64,000 nucleotides of DNA from Bactrocera neohumeralis. Its lineage: Eukaryota > Arthropoda > Insecta > Diptera > Tephritidae. Numbering within the stretch: position 1 is the first letter of the stretch; the number at the start of each line of letters is the position of its first letter. The stretch spans positions 73,427,865-73,491,864 of the forward strand of contig NC_065921.1 of NCBI RefSeq assembly GCF_024586455.1, given 5' to 3'. The position numbers and the translations under genes were made by a program. Below, piece after piece: positions 1 through 11,530 of this stretch. The notes under the pieces were generated by a model, which made no database searches, had not been told where the DNA came from, and worked only from the letters and a program-made list of their open reading frames with translations.

Positions 1-235
1 CTCATCTCCTCACCGTATGGGTGTCAATAGGACAGTGTCCAGTTAGCTCATTTATAATTTTTAACATTTCACTCTACGCCAGAAGGTTTTCGCAGTCTCA
101 CAAGTGCTGAATCGAGCGCCTGTATGCATGAAGATAGACGAACCCCCTTTCCTTTCACATCCTGCTGGAATTTTGGCAAGAGTGCATTTTCTTGCAAGCT
201 CATCGGCTTTACAATTTCTGAGGATTCCGCTACAC
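1..235 (-). pseudogene. LINE ORF2 RNase H-domain fragment, cut by the left edge
   Basis: Read on the minus strand, about 231 down to 160 gives a frame containing NCKADELARKCTLAKIPAGC, which matches the G-N-x-K-A-D-E-L-A-R block of the RNase H domain in I/R1/Jockey-type non-LTR retrotransposons. In RNase H the aspartate of this block is a catalytic carboxylate. Further along, about 50 down to 7, another frame reads NELTGHCPIDTHTVRR, matching the L-T-G-H-C-x-I-G-x-H block that lies carboxy-terminal to RNase H in the same proteins. The two blocks are in the right order, but I could not follow one open frame between them, so the copy is probably frameshifted. No sign of the upstream RNase H blocks is visible above about 235, which suggests truncation there. 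The element continues beyond position 1. The family is known; the clade is not resolved. Confidence 0.7.
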
Positions 236-455
236 AAATGTAATATGCAAGTACCTCGCTACTTCTACTAAAGTAAGGTCATATACTCTTTGACTTTGAA
301 AAAATATTTTTCCTTCGACCATCAACTGACAAATATACCTAAGAAAATCAAGTCAAGTTGATCGGTACAGCTCTTTCGAAGATATTTTCTTCACAGACTC
401 TGAAAACAGTTTTTCAAGAAAGGCGCATTTAAAGACTTCAAAGCCGTTTCGTTCA
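236..455. other. No identifiable feature
   Basis: Short AT-rich stretch between the LINE fragment and the duplication. I see no coding signal on either strand. Confidence 0.6.
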
Positions 456-840
456 TATATTCTTACAAATACGCGCATATCTCTGGAACGGTTTGTCGCA
501 TCAACTTCAAAATTTCGGCAAATATTCTCAAATAAATTCAATATATGCTCGTATTCTTTTAGATTTTTTTTTTAAATTCACACAAGTGAATATAACAACT
601 CGAGTACAAGAAGATAATTTTCAAGAACCTGCCTTTAATAAATATTGTCTTATATTCTTACAAATACGCGCATATCTCTGGAACGCTTCCTCGCATCAAC
701 TGCAAATTTTCGGAGAATATTCTCAAATGCACGTACATTCGATATATACTCGTTTGCTTAACGATTTTTTGAAATTCACAAGTGAATATAACCCATCAAG
801 TACTAAAATACAATTTTCACGACACTGCTTATAACAGCTG
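456..840. repeat. Tandem duplication, two units of about 195 bp
   Basis: The block beginning TATATTCTTACAAATACGCG at 456 recurs at 651. Both copies continue with ATATCTCTGGAACG, a CGCATCAACT box, AATATTCTCAAAT, a TATACTCGT-like box, AAATTCACA and AAGTGAATATAAC in the same order, with substitutions and small indels throughout. An open frame across both copies (493-834 +) simply reads the duplication and matches nothing I recognise. Confidence 0.85.
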
Positions 841-2039
841 AACAACTGAAATAAACAGCTAGAAGCTCGTGCTCAAGCCACAAAAATCGGATTTTTCACA
901 GTTGCTGTCACAATTAATCTAATCATGGCATTATTAATCAATATAGAAACGTCATACCAAAGATAAATAATATATAAACGGGTACATTTGATTATTTGAA
1001 TCATCTGCTGATAAAATGATTGTTATTTCTTACAAAACTCTTATGATACCAAGACGTTAGGTTCAATATTTACCAAATACCAAGCCATTACGTTCAATAT
1101 TTATAGGCAATCAGTTACTAAAATCTTCAAAATATTCATTTCAGCAGCTTTCTACATCCTCCAGCTTTAATTTACGCCCCACATCTCGCCTCTTCTAAGG
1201 TCAATGCAAACATTTTTCTTCAATTTAAAAGCTTGTGCGTACAAATCCATAAATCTCGCTTACAAGCGCACACGCCGCACCTACAAAAACAATAACAAAA
1301 ACCACCAAAAAAAATCGGAACAAGAAATTACACAAAATCCGCAAGCGCAAAACACGCTAAATGAAATGAAATTAAATTCTCGCACTCGACCGGAAGGCAT
1401 AATTCAATGCCTGCTGGAGTGTGAGCGTGGAGCAGTGTACCCGTTGCTGCTGCTGTTATTTGCCAGAATGCAAACAGAAATAAAACTTTAGAGTTACGAT
1501 AAGCGCATGCAACTTTTCATGCACGCTTTTTTATTACTTTTACGCTTTTTGCCACAATACGACAACATACATACATATAAATAAATATATATATGGTATA
1601 TGCATCTGTAAACATATCTGCTTAATGTTTGCAAAACATGTGTATGTATGTATGTTTGTGTGTTTTCACTTTGTATTGCGCCACATACATTTGTATGTAT
1701 GTGTTTGTTCGGATGTATGCACATGCAACCCTGATTTCACGTAATTAAAATATTTTCATGTAGCTTGTAACAGCTCCTACAATGAATAGTACCAACGCCA
1801 CAAACATTTATGGTGAGGTAGGCCACCGAATGCAACCCTAACACACACACACACCCCACATTGCTATGCAGCATATTATACAGCGGAATGCACCACCCCA
1901 TATTGTTGCTAGCAAGCTTCCCGAAGTCATTTACATATGAGCGCAAAATGCTCCTGTACAAGAAAACGTATGGTCTGTAGGAAAAATTTGGAGAAGTGCG
2001 CAGAAGAAGCGAGAGAATTTTTTCGAAACATGATTAAAA
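841..2039. other. AT-rich non-coding DNA with CATA/TATG microsatellites
   Basis: No supported gene. TATG/CATA-type simple repeats lie at about 1565-1715, and a short (CA)n tract at about 1842-1857. Open frames here are short and low-complexity (the minus-strand frame at 1494-1724 is translated microsatellite). Confidence 0.6.
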
Positions 2040-2515
2040 AAAATTAAATATCCTTTGAAGAGTTAGGAGAAATAACTCTTAGGATATAAAATAAGTTATA
2101 ATTAGGTTATAAAATACGTTATAAAATAGGTTATAAGGTAAGTTATAATTAAGTTAAAAAATAGGTTATAAATCGGTTATAAGGTAAGTTATAATTAGGT
2201 TATAAAATAGGTTAGAATTAGGTTATAAATAAGTTAAAAATAGGTTATAATTTATAAGATAGGTTATAATTAGGTTATAAAATAGGTTATAATTAGGTTA
2301 TGAGATAAGTTATAATTAAGTTAAAAAATAGGTTATAATTAGGTTAGAAGATAGTTATAATTAAATTATAAAATAGGTTATAATTAGGTTATAAGATAAG
2401 TTATAATTAGGTTAAAAACAAGTCATAATTCGGTTATAAGATAAGTTATAATTAAGTTAAAAATAGGTTATAATTAGGTTATAAAGTAAGTTATAATTAC
2501 GTTATAAAATTTAAT
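2040..2515. repeat. GTTATAA minisatellite
   Basis: About 470 bp made of variants of (A/G)GTTATAA followed by AATAA, TTAG or GGTAA, repeated roughly every 10-13 bases (for example GGTTATAATTAGGTTATAAA). Some units decay to GTTAAAA or GTTAGAA. The array is strand-consistent: essentially all units read GTTATAA on the plus strand. A shorter sequence with the same core occurs in the dispersed family at 10.06, 35.2 and 55.0 kb. Confidence 0.9.
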
Positions 2516-3299
2516 ATTTCTACAAAGATGATTATCTAATAGCATAAAATTTTGTAGATTAGCTACGATATATGAAAGCAAAATTAGAATTGATTGTCAG
2601 TTACTACGAAGAGAGTACTTCACTTAATTTTTTTTCGATTTTTGGAACTCAAAACACACATTAATTCCTCTATCAATACAAATAATCATCAATATCCAAG
2701 CATGAATACCTCAATTATTATAATATATTTCAGGAACTAGTCTCAAGTAAGACATTTTTTTGATTTGATGCTGCTACATTTACCTTCATGGCATTAACTG
2801 ACAGTAGCAAATATATGTACATACATATAGGTATGTAATATATCCTTTTTGTGCACACATAAATAAAAATAGAGTTCATTCCATTGTTTGCTTTACTGCT
2901 GCTTACATCTCATTAAATATAGTATACTACTAGATACGACTCCTATGTATACCGATATATGCGTGTATATATGGGTATATGTATATATGGGTCTGCATTG
3001 TAGTGCACTCGAGCTGGCAGGCCCACTATATACAAGCGCACTCTTACCCTGGCAGAGTTTGCAAATATTTTTTATTATTTTTTTTTTTTTGACAAAAGAC
3101 GTTAAAAAAGCTTCAACTTGGCAATGGTTGGCTGTAGTATGCGGTGTTTGTTTCCTCTCAGCGCAAGCAGAGTTGTATTCTCTGGGCGCATTAACGGCAT
3201 GTGAATGTTGTGTAAATGAAAAATTGCAATTTTTGCAAGTGATATATATATTTTATATTTATATGTATGTGCGTACTTATGGCATACATGGAAGCTTGA
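2516..3299. other. AT-rich non-coding DNA
   Basis: No supported gene. Contains TATG/ATAC simple sequence near 2815-2840 and 2945-3000. The 138-codon frame at 2888-3304 has poly-F runs from T tracts and low-complexity ends, and I do not regard it as a gene. Confidence 0.55.
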
Positions 3300-4575
3300 T
3301 TTAATTAATTTTGAATTTAATATTAAAATTAACATTAAATTTAATTTTAACTTTACATTCGATATACATACATATATATTCTTTAATTTCAATTTTTGAT
3401 TTTGATTTATTATAATTTTAATTTTGATTTAAATTTTAGTTTTTATTTCATTTACTTAATTTTAATAATTTTTTTTGGTTTTTTTTTTTAATTTCGATTT
3501 GGTTTTCAATTTTGAATTTGAGTATGATTTTGATTTTAATTGTAATTTTGACAATTTTTGATTTCCATTTTGAATTTGATTACGATTTTAATTTTAATTG
3601 CTATTTTGATTTCAATTATAATTTAATTTTAATTTTAACTTTTTTGGTTTTGATTTAATTAATTTAATTTTAATTTCAATTTCAGTTTAGTTATAATTTT
3701 AATTCTAATTTTACTCTTTTCAAATTTAATTTTAATCTCAATTTAGTACTAAAATCAAACCTTAAATTTTATTTTAATATTTAATTATCATTTTCATTTA
3801 AAATTTAAATTCAATATTAATATAAACATTAATTTTAAAAAATTTTCGGTATTTGGTGTTAAATTTAAGTTTAATTTCAATTTCAATTTAAATGTATTTA
3901 AATTTAAGCTTTAATTTTGTTTTTAATGTTAATTTTTTTTAATTAATTAATAATAATTTTAGCTTTAATTTTAATTTCAATTTTAATCTAAAATTAATTT
4001 TTATTCTCAATGTTAATTTTTACTAAAATTTTAATTTCAATTTTAATAAATTTTAAATAATTCAATATTATTTGAAAAATAAATTTTAATAAATTTTTGA
4101 AATTTGGTAAAGTTAAGTTTTTTAATATTTGGTGTTAACTTTACGTTTAATCTTATTTTTAATTTTTATTTAAGCTTTAATTTTTGATTTTAATTTTATA
4201 ATTAATTTGAATTTGAATTTATTTTTTTTTAATTTTATAATTAATTTGAATTTAATTTATTTTTAATTTCAATGTAATTTTAGTTCGGTTTTAATTAATA
4301 TTTATGTTTTGATTCAGATTCTGGTATTCATTTTAATCTTAATTTTAATTAATTTCAATTTCAATCCAAATTTTTTATTCTTACTTTATTTTTATTTAAT
4401 TTTATTTAATTTTAAATTTAATTTAATTTAATTTTAACTTCAATTTAGATTTTAATTAATTTCAATTTCAATCCACATTTTTTATTTTTACTTTATTTTA
4501 ATTTAATTTAATTTAATTTTAAATTTCATTTAAATAAATTTTAACTTTAGTTTTGATTTTAATTTATTATTTCTA
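3300..4575. repeat. T-rich simple/low-complexity DNA (AATTTTAATTTCAATTTT type)
   Basis: About 1.27 kb of near-continuous A/T sequence built from short words such as TTTTAATTT, TTTCAATTT and TTTTGATTT. The plus strand is strongly T over A. Almost no C or G except in the recurring TTTCAATTT and TTTTGATTT words. No coding potential. Confidence 0.9.
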
Positions 4576-6061
4576 AACCTAACTTCCTCTTTCCCCTCTT
4601 ATATTTTCAACTTGCTGTTTGTTTGTAATGTTGCCTACTTTTTAGCGCATTCAATGCCCGTGAGCAATGCAGTGAAGTGCTTTGTAATTTTTGCTTTCAT
4701 AACGTAGATATATACATACATATGTGTATTTACAACTGCATAGAACGAAATAACCCAGCTCTTCCTAAAAAACGTACACAAAACATATCCAAAAGCATAC
4801 ATTTAGGCGTTTAAGAGTAACTATACAAACATTTATACATTGCAGTATGGAAACGTTAAGCTTTGGAGTTTTATATATAACATTAAAGATTTTTTTTACT
4901 TTTTTACTTCTTCTTTTATTTTTTTACTTTAGAACAAATAGGAAATGTCGAGAAAAAAATTGAAATATTTGGATTATCCTCAACATTTTCGCAAATTTCC
5001 TAAATGTTATAACTAACACATAAAATACTTGGAAATTTCCTTCAGAACCACAGAACAGTTTCTTGTTCCTTCTATACACAATGCCATTTATAAAGGAGCT
5101 AAACAATCTTTCCGCATAGATGCTTTTATATATAAATAATTACGCAGAATCCTTTAATAATAACCAGGAATTAAGTTTAATTTTGTTTTATATAAAATAA
5201 TCTAAACCTACTATCAAAAATTCCAATAAGCTCAAAGATTAAAAATATTGAATTTGCACACATTTTCTGTCTCGTGCGTAGAATGGCAATTATAACAACA
5301 ATAATATTGACAAAACAAACCTGCAAATCGCAGCATCACACTTGTGGCAATATTATTGGCGACAAAAGCAACAATACTAAATTATTTTGCGTTAAATAAA
5401 ATTAAAGACAACAACAAAAACTTCAACAAAGTTAGCGATATTTGAGACAAACGAAGTGCAGGAGATGTGAGAGAAGCGCTATTTCGGCGGCTCTTGTTAA
5501 ATTTTTTGGTTATCAGTGGCATTACACCGCAAACAGTGATGAGTCTAGCCAACTGCAGTTGTTGTAAGTAATAATAATAAAGAAAGTAAAGCCCAACGTA
5601 TCACCAGCTGGCGTTAGGATTGTCGACTTGTCTGTTGCTTATCTCTTACCAAATGGGAGCTTACCACACTGATTTGCATATTTATTTTTGTTGTTCTGTG
5701 TGTTTTATGTCTGTCGTGACAGACAGCTGTCGACAAGTGTTGTCGCTGTTGATTACAGTCAACAATTTCATCAAGTTGGCGCACGACGCGACGCATAAAC
5801 ATTTTTATGATGCGCTGCATAAAGTAAATTTATACAAAAAAGAAAACACGCAGACAATTATTTCTGTGCGAAATATGTGCAGAGATGCTGCAATTGAATG
5901 CAGAAGAGCGAGACTTTTTTGTTTTGGTTTCATCACTACTTTGCTGATTCTTTAGTAATATGGGAAAGTATAAATTTTTTCATAGAAACTTATTTTTGAT
6001 TAATTTCAGAGTTTTTAAACATTCGTTTTCTTTTCTTTTTAGTCAAAGCGTGTTTTTCTCC
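4576..6061. other. Non-coding DNA, moderately AT-rich
   Basis: No supported gene. The open frames at 5614-5820 (-) and 5620-5955 (+) overlap on opposite strands in a slightly more GC-rich patch, and neither has a recognisable domain. This patch includes two near-inverted GTCGAC boxes (around 5622 and 5730). Confidence 0.5.
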
Positions 6062-6615
6062 CCAAAAGTTGCTGTCTTGCCAGAACCGCCGATATTAGAC
6101 CACTACAGCATATAGCTGTCATACAAATTGATCTATCGGAATCATGTCCTTGAATGGAAAACTTTTTTATTTGATGAGATATCTTTACGAAATTCGGCAT
6201 TAATTATTTTCTAATGCAACGCTAAAATATCTGAAGAAATCCTTTAAATCAGACCACTATAGCATATAGCTGTCATACAAACTGAACGTTCAAAAACATG
6301 TTTTTGTATGGAAAACCTTTTTATTTGATGAGATATCTCCACCAAATTTAATATGAATTACTGTCCAAAGCAGTGGCACAATCTCCGCAGAAATTGTTCA
6401 GATCGGATCACTATAGCATATAGCTGTCATACAAACTGAACGTTCGAAAAACATGTTTTGTATGGAAAACTTTTTATTTGATGGAGATATCTTCCACCAA
6501 ATTTAATATTATTATTCCAAAACAGTGGCATAATCTCCGCAGATATTGTTCAGATCGGACCACTATATCATATTGCTGTCATACAAACTGTACGTTCGAA
6601 ATCAAGTTCTTGTAA
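6062..6615 (-). mobile_element. 154-bp repeat element, copy 1 (four tandem units)
   Basis: Four units each centred on CCACTATAGCATATAGCTG and CATACAAACTG, with the ACTAT landmark at 6102, 6256, 6410 and 6562 (spacings 154, 154, 152). Each unit also carries TTGTATGGAAAA, TTTATTTGATGAGATATCT and ACGAAATTCGGCA-like boxes. Orientation is called minus relative to the copies at 52.2 and 58.5 kb, which show the presumed 5' end on the plus strand. I could not find the element ends here, so this is probably an internal array or a truncated copy. Confidence 0.85.
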
Positions 6616-8886
6616 GATTTTTTTTTTATTTTCTTAACACTTTTTCTTTATTTGCTTATATTACTTTTTTTTTGTTGTTTGTTTGTTTTTAATCTTGCTG
6701 CATTTTTAACAGTTTTCAACATTTATGCAGTTCTTTTAAAGTACTTAAGCCTCACTTAAGGCACTCGGTGCGTCACTGCTCAGCGCGGTAGTTTTTAATT
6801 ATGTACATTTGGCAACAACTGAGTTTTTTGTTTTACTACACCGCCATTTCATTATTATTGTAGTCACTCGTGTAATCTTGTTTATTTACACTTTTTCTTT
6901 TTATTCGCATACATTATGTTGACTGTATCTGCCGTTGCATTGTTGGTGTCGATGATGGATTTCTGGCGCATATATGTATGTAAGTATATTTGCATACATG
7001 TGTACATATTTATATGCGGGTTTTAATTATTTTACAAATTTTTTTTTATAACCGCAACCTATTGTTGATTTTTGAGCCCTTACGGTATATAAAAAGGCTG
7101 CCTTTCGGCCTTCAAGCTTGAGTAATTTATATTCATATTTTAATGGAATTTTTGTAGAAATCAGAAAAATGTATACATTGTTTATGTGACAATTTCTACA
7201 TTTTTTTGATAAAAAATTTAGTTTTTATCGATATGTGTGGTTTAAAGTGCATAAGTTGTCCTTTGCGCCTAAAAGTAGGCAACTTTATTTAATAATTTTG
7301 TTAGAAAACAGCAAAAATTGTGAAAACCGCAGCACTTTCCTTGTTCTAAAAAAAAGATATATGTGCATATTGATAAAACTTAGTTATTAAAAATTAAACT
7401 TAAATGAAATGTAAAAATTATATTTAAAATAAATTTTTTCACAAAAATGAATAATTTCCCAAAAAAATCTCAAAAAAAGATATTTTCTAAAAAAAAATAT
7501 GTGCCCATTAGCAAAAAAAAAATATTTTTTTGAATTTTCTCAAAAAAGATTTTTTATAATTTTTTTTTAATTTTTTTCTCAACAAAATTCTCACAAAAAT
7601 AATTTTTAAAATTTTTTTTTTCAAAAAAAATCAATTTCCAAATAAAATATTTTTTCAGTGAATGTGTTCATTAGCAAAAATTTTTTTTTAAATATATTTT
7701 TAACTATTTTCACTCCAACAACAAGATCATCAAAAAAATTTGCTTTCAATTTCAGCGCCAATGACTACATTTATGCATACCTACGTATTTAAAGCCATTA
7801 GTTGAATTTGCTTTTAACGGAAATGAGCGACGGTGCACAGCGGGCTAACAACTCAGAAAAAGTATCGAAAAAGTTGAAAAAATACTAATAAATCAAAATG
7901 AATTTTTGCAAGTGTGTAAGCAGGCGGAAAATATACATTACAAATAAGCAGTAGGCATGCTTTATTGAGGTATTGCCTTTGTTAACTGCAGAAAATTGAA
8001 AAAAAACTAAATTAATAAAACGTAAATTGCAAAAAAATAAAAATTAAAAAATTCAAGAAAAACGGCTCTAAGCTGGCCTCTGAGTTTCATAAATTTTTCT
8101 CAAATTGATTAAAGCATTCAAATTTCAAGTTGTATAATATATAATAAAAATTTGATTTTCGCACAAAACATTTGGCATTAATCGAATTTCATCGCAGCAA
8201 AATATACACACAACATTTTCTCTATATCTTCATACATTTAGTTGTTATTCTATTAGTAGTCGCCTTCTGTCTAAATATGTTTGAGGCACCATTCTTATAT
8301 ACTATTTACTTCGTAATTCTTCACATAAAATGAAATCTAATGCCACAAAAATAATTGATTATCCAAAAAATGAGATTTCCCAGAATTTAGTAATTACAAG
8401 CATGCACACACACACAACCTACATACATACATATATGTCTACTAAGAACCATATTAACTGCCAATAAATATTGGCAATCCCCTTCGTTGGGCCATGAAAT
8501 CGAAATTTTGCACGCGCTCAAATTCTCCACGCTGCCTTGTCCTCAGACGTGGTCTTCCCTTTCTTTGTGTGCTTTTGTTCTCACTCAACTTTTGGATGGA
8601 TTTTATTACAGTAGAAGTATTTTGCTGTGCTAAGCTGGAAAATTCTAAATTTTTTATTGTTTTTTTATTTTTATTTTTTTATTTTTATTTTTATTTATTT
8701 TTTTATATTTATTATATTTTTTATTTTATTTATTTATTTTTTAATTTTTTTATTTTATTATTATAAATTTTTTTAAGTTTTGTGTGTTTTTTTTATAATT
8801 TAAAGTATATCTTTGTTTGTTTTGCTCTTTACTTTTCGCGACTCAAGTTCAACTATGCGAAGTTGTTTACCACTTATTAATATATA
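6616..8886. other. AT-rich non-coding DNA
   Basis: No supported gene. Contains A/T low-complexity runs at about 7380-7720 and a TTTTTATTTTTA tract at about 8650-8780. A TATA-box-like site is listed separately at 7086. The phenylalanine-rich frame at 8494-8766 is translated poly(T). Confidence 0.6.
7086..7118 (+). promoter_or_regulatory. Possible TATA-type core promoter
   Basis: TATATAAAAAGGC begins at 7086, a good match to an insect TATA box with a GC-rich 3' flank. A weak initiator-like TTCAAG follows with its A at 7114, 28 bases from the TATA start, which is the usual spacing. No downstream reading frame supports a gene: the first ATG opens a four-codon frame. In DNA this AT-rich such boxes occur by chance. 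Confidence 0.15.
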
Positions 8887-9838
8887 CAAGGTGTGTTCCA
8901 AAGTAAACAGGACTTTAAAAAAAAAAACAGAACAAATGGTTTTTCGGCAAAATCAATTTATTTTATTCAAAATAGTCTCCTTCTGCTTCAATACAGTTTT
9001 TTGCACGATCCAAAAGCATGTCAAACGAGTGTTTTAGCTCGTTGGTCGGTATGGCCGCCAGTATGCCGGTGCAAGCCTTTTGAATGGCCTCTACGTCTGC
9101 ATAACACTTTCCTTTCATGGACAAATGCATTTTTCCGAAAAGCAAGAAGTCGTACGGTGCCATATCAGGTGAATACGGGGAGTGTTTAATGGTTAAAATG
9201 TGATTTTTGGTCAAATAATCGGTCACAAGCGTCGATCGAATGTTGGATTCTGTGCAATTTTTGGTCGTCAGTCAATTTGTGCGGAATAAACCGTGCACAC
9301 AGCTTTCGTAAGCCCAAATGTTCGGTCAAAATGCGATAAATGGATGTTTTGGAGATGTTCAATTCCATTTCCATGAAATTCAATGATGATTTCGGCTGAT
9401 TTTTGATGAATTCACGCACAGTTTCGATGGAATTTCCGGTGATCACGGATTTTTATTGGCCCACATGTTGATCGTCATTTATATCCTCACGACCACTTTG
9501 AAAACGTTGAAATCACTCGTGCTTTCTGCTACGGGATATATGTACAATCATCGCCATAAACTTGTTTAATCAATTGAAACGTTTCGGAAAGTTTTACCAA
9601 TTTTAAAACAAAATTTAATGTTGGCTCTTTGTTCGAAGCTCATTTTCGCACCGATAACACCAACATACTGACACTTAAAACGCAATAACTTCATTTCCAA
9701 TCAATGGAATATCATGAAATTCACACTGGACAATCAATAAAGATAGCAGATTCTAACGCACCATTCGACATATATGTAGATGGCGCCACCTGGTGGCACT
9801 AGATGCAAAAAGTCCATTTTACTTTAGAACACACTTTG
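8887..9838 (-). mobile_element. Internally deleted mariner-type DNA transposon with both ends
   Basis: The left end at 8887 (CAAGGTGTGTTCCAAAGTAA) and the reverse complement of the right end at 9838 (CAAAGTGTGTTCTAAAGTAA) form terminal inverted repeats of about 30 bp with four mismatches. A TA dinucleotide precedes the left end as expected for Tc1/mariner target duplication; the right flank is AA, so one copy has mutated or the boundary is off by a base or two. At 952 bp it is shorter than the usual 1.2-1.3 kb mariner. The missing part lies in the catalytic core of the transposase. It lies in AT-rich intergenic sequence. Confidence 0.85.
8963..9643 (-). pseudogene. Broken mariner transposase
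   Basis: The start codon is at 9643 (minus), opening MSFEQRANIKFCFKIGKTF, a typical mariner amino terminus. The frame then shifts by one base, passes SETFQLIKQVYGDDC-like sequence and reaches a second helix-turn-helix region (frame at 9446-9186) with SKTSIYRILTEHLGLRK and FIPHKLTDDQKLHRIQHS. The last part (9226-8963) carries HSPYSPDMAPYDFLLF, where the final aspartate is the third acidic residue of the DDD triad, and ends EGDYFE-stop. The segment that should hold the first two catalytic aspartates is absent. The product would be about 225 residues against about 345 in intact family members. It cannot encode an active enzyme. Confidence 0.85.
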
Positions 9839-10059
9839 AAACACCTGCTTATACATTATTTACTCTGTGCATGTGTTGTGAAGAGAACATAGGAGAATAT
9901 GAAATATGAAAACTACAACAACGAATTTAATGCTTGATTTATTTTGGTTTCTTTTCTCATACCATTCTTACTTGTATTATGTAAGCATGTTTTTTAAATT
10001 AAAATCATTGACCTGTTGCAATGATGGTGTATAACAGTTATACGGTTAAATGACATGCA
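9839..10059. other. No identifiable feature
   Basis: AT-rich spacer between the mariner copy and the dispersed repeat. Confidence 0.5.
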
Positions 10060-10250
10060 TAAAGGTATTGTCATCTAAAATCCAAAATAACGTAACAACA
10101 CTTTTCACAAGTTTACAGGCGAAGGAAAAATTATAATAGAAACCCCTCATATTGAAACAAAATTTGAGTTTTGGTTATAAAATGGTTATATATCGGTTAT
10201 ATATAGGTTATATCTAACAGCGTGAGGTTAAAATTTTATGATACATTGTG
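10060..10250 (-). repeat. Dispersed GGTTATA family, copy A
   Basis: Read on the minus strand the order is AAAATTTTA box, ATATAACC repeats (three to four short units), TTTATAACCAAAACTCAAAT, TTTCAATATGAG, GGTTTCTATTATA, CCTGTAAAC, GTTACGTTATTT and TTTTAGATGACAATA. The same order occurs on the plus strand at 33.28-33.44 and 35.19-35.41 kb. Function unknown; probably a small non-autonomous element or its relic. Confidence 0.65.
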
Positions 10251-10479
10251 GATGACTCCAATGAATTTTGCTTCAATATGTGACAAAAACTGTGCTCTAT
10301 TTGTTTTATATATAACTGTTTTAGTATAATTTAAATATAATATATACACATTTGAACAGTACTATTTCGTAATTGAACACACAGCTCACTCAACTGAAAA
10401 AATATTTGTTTTTTCGCAGGCAGCTCGCAAATAAAATACTCGCTCACAAGAGAAAAACGTTTAAATCAAAATTTGTTTT
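10251..10479. other. No identifiable feature
   Basis: AT-rich spacer without a coding signal. Confidence 0.5.
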
Positions 10480-11530
10480 TAATTTTTTAATATATTTAAT
10501 TAAAACATATTTATTTATGCTCTTTTCATATTTATATTTTTTTAAATGGTTTGAATTTTTTTTTAAATTATTTTAAATTTTCAAGTTAAATTTTTATTTT
10601 TTTATTATTATTATTTTTTATTTAAAAAATTATTAATTTTTGCTTTTTTTTACACATAAAATTTATATTTTTATGTTTATTCAAATTATTTATTACTTAT
10701 TTATTTTTTTTATTATTTTTATTTATTGTACTAGCTTTTTATTTAAAAATTATATATTTATTATTTAAAATTTTTTATTCATTATTTTACTTTTAAATTA
10801 AAATTAAATTTTTTTATTTAAATTTATTTGTTTACTTTAATAAAATAATATTATTATTTCACTTTTTGATTTAAATTTTTTTTTTATGTTTTTGTTTTTA
10901 TTATTATTATTTTTTTATTTTAAAAATTATTAATTTTTGCGTTTTATATAAATTCTTTTTTATATAAAATTACACATTTATACTTTTTTACACATATAAT
11001 TTATGTTTTTATATTTATTCAAATTATTTATTTATTATTTAAATTTTTTTTATTCTTTACTTTTAATTTTAAATTTTTTAATAGTTTATTTACTTAAAAA
11101 AAAATATTTTTATTTTAATTTTTATTATTTTTTTTATGTTTTTTTTTATTATTATTTTTACATTTTTTTTTAAATTATTTTAAATTTTCAAATTCAATTT
11201 TTATTCTTTATTATTATTTTTTTTGTTTTAAAAATTATTAATTTTTTTTTTTATATAAATTTTTTTATTTATTGTATTGGCTTTCTATTTCAAAATTATT
11301 TATTTATTATTGTAAATTTTTTTACCTGATTTTATTTGTTTACTTAAAAAAAATTATTATTATTTTACCTTTTTATTAAATTTTTTTTTATTTATTATTA
11401 TTATTATTTTTTATTTAAAAAATAATTATTTATGCTTCTTATATATATTTTTTACTATTTTTTTGTTTATATTTTTACATATCTCGATTTAATTTTTTTA
11501 TTTATAAAGTATTTACTTATCATTATTTAG
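10480..11530. repeat. T-rich low-complexity block
   Basis: About 1.05 kb of TTTATTATTATTTTT and TTTAAAAATTATT words, with a strong excess of T on the plus strand. Several degenerate repeats of the TTTTTATTATTATT type. It faces an A-rich block at 12440-13750, see findings. Confidence 0.9.

Noticed and set aside
493..834. 113-codon frame across the 195-bp duplication
   Set aside because: No recognised domain; similar halves simply reflect the duplication.
5620..5955. 111-codon plus frame opposite a 68-codon minus frame
   Set aside because: Opposed overlapping frames without a domain; no splice or promoter context.
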